A DNA stretch of 64,000 bases, taken from positions 318,672 to 382,671 of the forward strand of contig VXAY01007412.1 in assembly GCA_013399855.1 (NCBI GenBank), given 5' to 3'. The translations under genes and the position numbers were made by a program. Source of the stretch: Oxyruncus cristatus. Taxonomy: Eukaryota; Chordata; Aves; Passeriformes; Cotingidae. The notes under the pieces were generated by a model. That model did not search any database, was not told the DNA's origin, and worked only from the letters and a program-made list of their open reading frames with translations. Each line of letters starts with the position of its first letter. The first letter of the stretch is position 1. This document shows, in pieces, positions 59,901-64,000 of the stretch.

Positions 59901-62600
59901 AATGAAGTCTCTCTCCTGAAGAACATGACTGGACTCCGGAAACTCAAGTGGATCCTCTTCCATTGCTGCTTTCATGCTGTAATGCAGAACAAAGCCTGGA
60001 GGAGAGCCTGGATAGTGGCTACTCATGCTCTGCCTCAGCTGGAAAATCTGAATTAGCTTTTGAAAAATGTAGCTGACTCCCATCTGTTGTCCATATTGCA
60101 GAACAAGGGATATTGCTTCCTGGAAATGGATCAGTCAGGGTGCTGAAGAAGCCCAGTGACCCAGACACTTTAGCCATTCTGCTTTGCATCCAAGTCAGCT
60201 GCCATCCTTGCTACTCATGGCCTGTCATCCTCCATGAGGGAATCACTGAGAGCTGAGAATGGGCCTTCAAACTCTACCTTTGCCGCCTATTCCCTCATGT
60301 AGGATCACTCAGCCAGGATGACAGCTCCTCAGATACTGATCTCAGTCTGATCCTACTTCAGTGGGGCCAAGTGTGGAAATGCCAGATGAAAATTCCCGCC
60401 CACTGGCACAGCTAAGCTAACACCCATCTGGAAGCTGGGTGGGCAGTCCAGGCTGGAACAGCAGCGAGCAAAGCTATAGCACCGATTTCTCTGTTTGCTT
60501 TGTCTTGAGGGGCAATTAATAAGTGGGCAATCAAGATGGAGCCTCCTTGAGATCCCCCCACCCTCCCCTGCTCTCCCCAGCTGAAGTCTTTAATTTCCTC
60601 ATTCCAACCCTAACAATATAACCATTATCACAGCCACCTGACTCCCGGCGCCTCTGTCCCCACCCCTTTCATGATCTCTCCTGCCTGTTCCTGGAAATTG
60701 GAGGCAGAAGCAGCCACCTCAGACCAGTTTTTCTTCCGGCAGCTGCTGTTCCCCAGCCAACAGAGGTCACAGGGCTGGGGCTGGTCGCCCCGTGAGCCCA
60801 GTGCAGTGCCCGGCACCGCACTGCTTGAGGGACACAGGTGCTGGCTGCTGCCTGCCTGCAGCTTTGTAAGAGCAGACAATAGGACAAACTTGCTTATGTT
60901 TAGCTTGATTTTTCACAATGCCGCATGTAATCCTCCAAATGCCCCCTCCGCCCCCCAGTCACTCCCATCCCAGTGGTTTCGTGTTGCTTCTGCCTCTTGG
61001 CTCTGCTCTGGTGATGGTGATTTCCCCTCCTCTGCAATATAAGCCAAAAACTATTTCCTTTAAAGAGGATCCAAATGGAATTAAGGCCTTAAGAAGAGAA
61101 GTTAATCTATAATGCCATTTCTTTTATGAGTAAGGCCAGATTTCATAGTCAAATGGCTTAAGGGAGCACTTCACACCACACCCTTCTCAAAAGGAAGAGA
61201 AGGCAGGATCACCTCCCTTTTCCATCTCCCTTTTAATTGTTCTGATACGTTCAATTCATTCCTCTGCTTGAGAGGCTTTATGTCTTCCCTCACAGGTTCT
61301 CAGGCTAGCAGTGATGGAATTGGAAATGGCCTGAAAGTTCCGGAATGGTCCATGAGGCAAAGAACCTAACTTTTTTTTCAAAATGTAGCTTGATAAATTC
61401 AAGTTAAGGACTAGGTGACAGGATACCCTTTGGTGTTGTCTTGGGTTTTATAGTGAAGTAATCTGAGATTTATCCTCTGTAGGACCTGGAATGTCTGGAT
61501 TATTATCTTAATTTTTTTTCTTTTTTTTTTTTCTTTTAATTGTTTCTTTTAAGTAGAAAAGGTTGGCCAACAAACCACGAATCTTAGTCAAGCCATGTGA
61601 CCACTTCTAGTGATGTTGAGAAGAGTGGGATTTCATCGCTATATTCATTGTCCCATTCTGTCAACTTTTCTTTTAATCAAGACTGCAGCTGCTTCAGGTA
61701 AATCTCACATATCAAAAAGCTTATGTTCCAGGGCAAATTTTGGGGTCATGAAGGAGTTTTCGTCAAGTAAAAAACATAGGTTGTGTTTTTAGAGAAACAA
61801 TCTTTCCCTGTAGCTCAAAAAACAGTCCACTTCAAGGAGTCCAGGGCCTTTTGCCTTCCAAATCCTCTGCCAGTAAAGAATCTCAAAGTATTTGCCTTCT
61901 GGTATGAGGCTGTGCATATTTATCAGCTGAGGCAATTGATCTTTTGTGCTAAGGACTTAATAAGGTCTTGATGGTATTTCATGGGAGGGCAGGTCTGTGA
62001 GGACGATTTAGCTATGTACAAAAGTAAAAAGGAAGGGGGAAAAAAGCAATTCATAAAGAAATCAATACTAAGCAAACCTGGGACTTCAGAAGTGTTTGAG
62101 AAAGGATGGAAAGAAAATGGTCAAAAATACGTTTGAAAACAGGGGAAGTAGCGGGAGATGAATGGAAAGAACAGTAGTAAATGAACTGAAAAAAGGAGAA
62201 GGAAACCGTGTCCTCCTTCTCAGCGAACTGCACCTGGCTGTGGTGGGAAGGCCTGTATTGCACAGTGACACTGAAATACCTGCTGGTGAGTTATATATCT
62301 CCCAGAAGATGACACAAGCAAGACAGTTTGCAGCATAGGAGGCTGAGGTTAGTCCACAAACTCTTAAAACAGTGACATATTGCCTTTCCTGCCTTTGCAG
62401 TCATTTTTCCTTCCTTTGCTGCACCTTTTTATATTTTCATCTTCATCACCTGAATTCGCTCTCCGTCACCCTTTGCCACCCTTACTAACTGGGCATGCTC
62501 ATGAACAATGAGGTGAACACCTTTCTTGTGGGACACATAAACCATTGTTCAGAGGGGTAAGGGAAGTTACCAAAAAATCATCTATCAAAAAAAGCTGGAC
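56958..62600. other. Intergenic, no gene recognised
   Basis: 5.6 kb of mostly AT-rich sequence. Open frames are short, lack splice-supported neighbours and match no family I recognise. A GC-richer patch at about 60540-60990 contains the longest of them, without a clear signature. Confidence 0.55.
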
Positions 62601-62639
62601 ATGTCTACAATTGGAAAATTAGAGAAGGATGTAAACTTT

Positions 62640-63115
62640 GGTATGTTGCATATAGCAAGGCAGCAAGTCAGGTCAAACAAAGCTTCATGGTACAACTAGC
62701 GAAAGGAATCAAAGCTAGCATTAGATCTCAGGCACCTGCCAGATGTTCTGAAGGGCAAAACAGTGATCAGGCTGTGTGAGGAGCGCACAACAGAGATAAG
62801 GCAATTGCAGACACCTCTGGAGCTGTGTTGACTGATGAGATTAGCGAGATCAGGGTGGCAGAACCCATTCTTCGGCAGGGTGGGGCTTGCCAATGGACGT
62901 GTCTGAAATTGAAGTGGCTGTGGAAAAGGCTGTTAACACACTGACAAAGTGAACAGTAGCAACTCGCTGGGAGCAATGGCATTTGTCCAAGAGTCTTAAA
63001 GGATCTCAGGAGTAAAATAGCTGAACTGCTCCAAGCAGCACGTAACCCAGTGTTTACAGCCAGCGCAGTACCTGAGGAGGGGAAAGGTGTGAATGTAATG
63101 CCCCTGCAGGTGGCC
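62640..63115 (+). mobile_element. Fossil CR1/L3-type LINE reverse-transcriptase fragment
   Basis: Around 62970-63110 the plus strand, allowing frame breaks, translates to pieces like GICPRVLKDLRSKIAELL and then AVPEEGKGVNVMP. These resemble the CR1/L3-type RT segment reading DGI-x-P-x-VLKEL ... VPEDWK-x-ANV. There are many substitutions and breaks. The 5' limit is approximate. Confidence 0.55.
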
Positions 63116-63525
63116 AGTTTGTCCAGGGCCAGGTGGTGGAAGGGTTTCTGGGACTTGTTTGGGCTTCAGATGAAGATAACATGAATTAAAAGATGAGAGG
63201 TAAATACAGCTAGAGTCTAAGAGAGTCTGGAGCAGCCTGGCACACCACTCCAGGGTCCCCAGCGGGCTATGAAATCCATACAGTCATCTGTGAACCTGAG
63301 GGAGGTGTGTGTGCTGTGGTCCACCTCCTGAGGATTTGGATGCGTGTCTGGATGAATGTTGCCTGGTAGTGTTATGGGTGATCAATAAATTTGCTCAATC
63401 AAACAGAAGTTGGTATAAGCACATTGAAATGGTTAAAAGTTGATGCTTTAATAGCAGGCCCAGACTTGCAAAAGGGAGGGGAATGGGGCTTCTGCTTGCT
63501 GAATCTAACATGTTATGTTTTATCT

Positions 63526-63969
63526 TGTAATGTTGCAAATGACTAACCCTAGCGACAGTTGACCTTGTGATTCTGTAAGTTCTTTGTTCTAAGTATCTTA
63601 ATAGAATGCATTCACAAGTGAGGAGTGAAAGATTGCAACTGCAACAATTTATTGGAAGCTTCATGGACTAAACCCCCCCTCGGACTGAACCCCAGCAACG
63701 GGACCTAGCAACAAGCCCCAGCAACAGGACAGAGCCCGCGAAACCAGAACCAATGTTCTGGAAGCCTGTGAAATGGAGTCCAATGATAGATTTGAGGGGG
63801 GAGGAGAGTAAAAGGGGTATAAAGATGAGTGCTGACTTGTACTCAGCGTTGACTGCTGGCGGAACAGGAGGTTCCCCCGGTCACCCAGCGCGCTGATTTG
63901 CTCATTTGTCTTTTTAATAAACTTTTCCTATCTTTTTAAATTACAATATCTGGTCCCTTGACTATAACA
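63526..63969 (+). mobile_element. LTR-like unit at right edge
   Basis: Begins TGTAATGTTGC and ends CTATAACA (TG...CA), about 444 bp. It has CCAAT boxes near 63750 and 63780, TATAAAG at 63818-63824, and AATAAA at 63916-63921 about 95 bases later, the usual U3-R-U5 arrangement. A repeated CAGCAAC motif lies in the U3 part (about 63692-63728). Possible internal sequence is cut off by the window end, so 5' LTR, 3' LTR and solo LTR cannot be told apart. Boundaries are provisional. Confidence 0.65.
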
Positions 63970-64000
63970 GTAGCACTGGAGCCAGCTGGGACCTGTGGAG

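Noticed and set aside
1..64000. Bacterial-type systems (CRISPR arrays, operons, prophage)
   Set aside because: The window is intron-bearing vertebrate DNA. No direct-repeat/spacer pattern and no prokaryotic gene organisation are present.

Overview
This is vertebrate nuclear DNA, most likely from a bird. The evidence is intron-split genes with GT-AG sites, CpG-island promoters, several CR1 LINE copies of the avian/sauropsid type, two retroviral LTRs, and very short intergenic distances. The gene order matches the human 12p13.31 neighbourhood (SCNN1A / VAMP1 / MRPL51 / NCAPD2), but with differences. A 233-base assembly gap (N) lies at 54922-55154. There is nothing prokaryotic in the window, and I found no new kind of molecular system.

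Layout, left to right. (1) 575-2352, minus: a two-exon C-type natriuretic peptide precursor (CNP-1-like, 123 aa) with its own TATA box. The mammalian neighbour of NCAPD2, GAPDH, is not seen here. (2) 2441-7540: no gene recognised. (3) 7601-33443, minus: NCAPD2, the condensin I HEAT-repeat subunit. I could rebuild it as 31 coding exons whose phases all agree, giving 1403 aa. Its introns hold CR1 copies, a 1.08 kb ERV LTR with a tRNA-Phe-type primer-binding site, one GC-AG intron and a perfect hairpin. (4) 33444-33688: a 245-bp divergent CpG promoter shared with MRPL51 (33689-34315, plus, 2 exons, 154 aa). (5) 36811-39135, plus: VAMP1 (synaptobrevin-1, 129 aa), whose start codon is split by intron 1. 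(6) 39136-48101: about 9 kb with no exon recognised. In human, TAPBPL, CD27 and LTBR would lie here. (7) 48102-54707, minus: SCNN1A (alpha-ENaC, 12 coding exons, 623 aa), convergent with VAMP1. (8) 54708-64000: gap, a CpG-rich block that is probably the SCNN1A promoter side, CR1 copies, a fossil LINE reverse-transcriptase piece, and an LTR-like unit running into the right edge.

The genes do not form one pathway. NCAPD2 serves mitotic chromosome condensation, MRPL51 mitochondrial translation, VAMP1 synaptic vesicle fusion and SCNN1A epithelial sodium uptake. The CNP-like gene encodes a secreted peptide expected to signal through guanylyl-cyclase receptors. The most rewarding points are the CNP-1-like gene, the split VAMP1 start codon, the inverted SCNN1A with the missing TAPBPL-CD27-LTBR block, and the LPSY form of the SCNN1A C-terminal PY motif.
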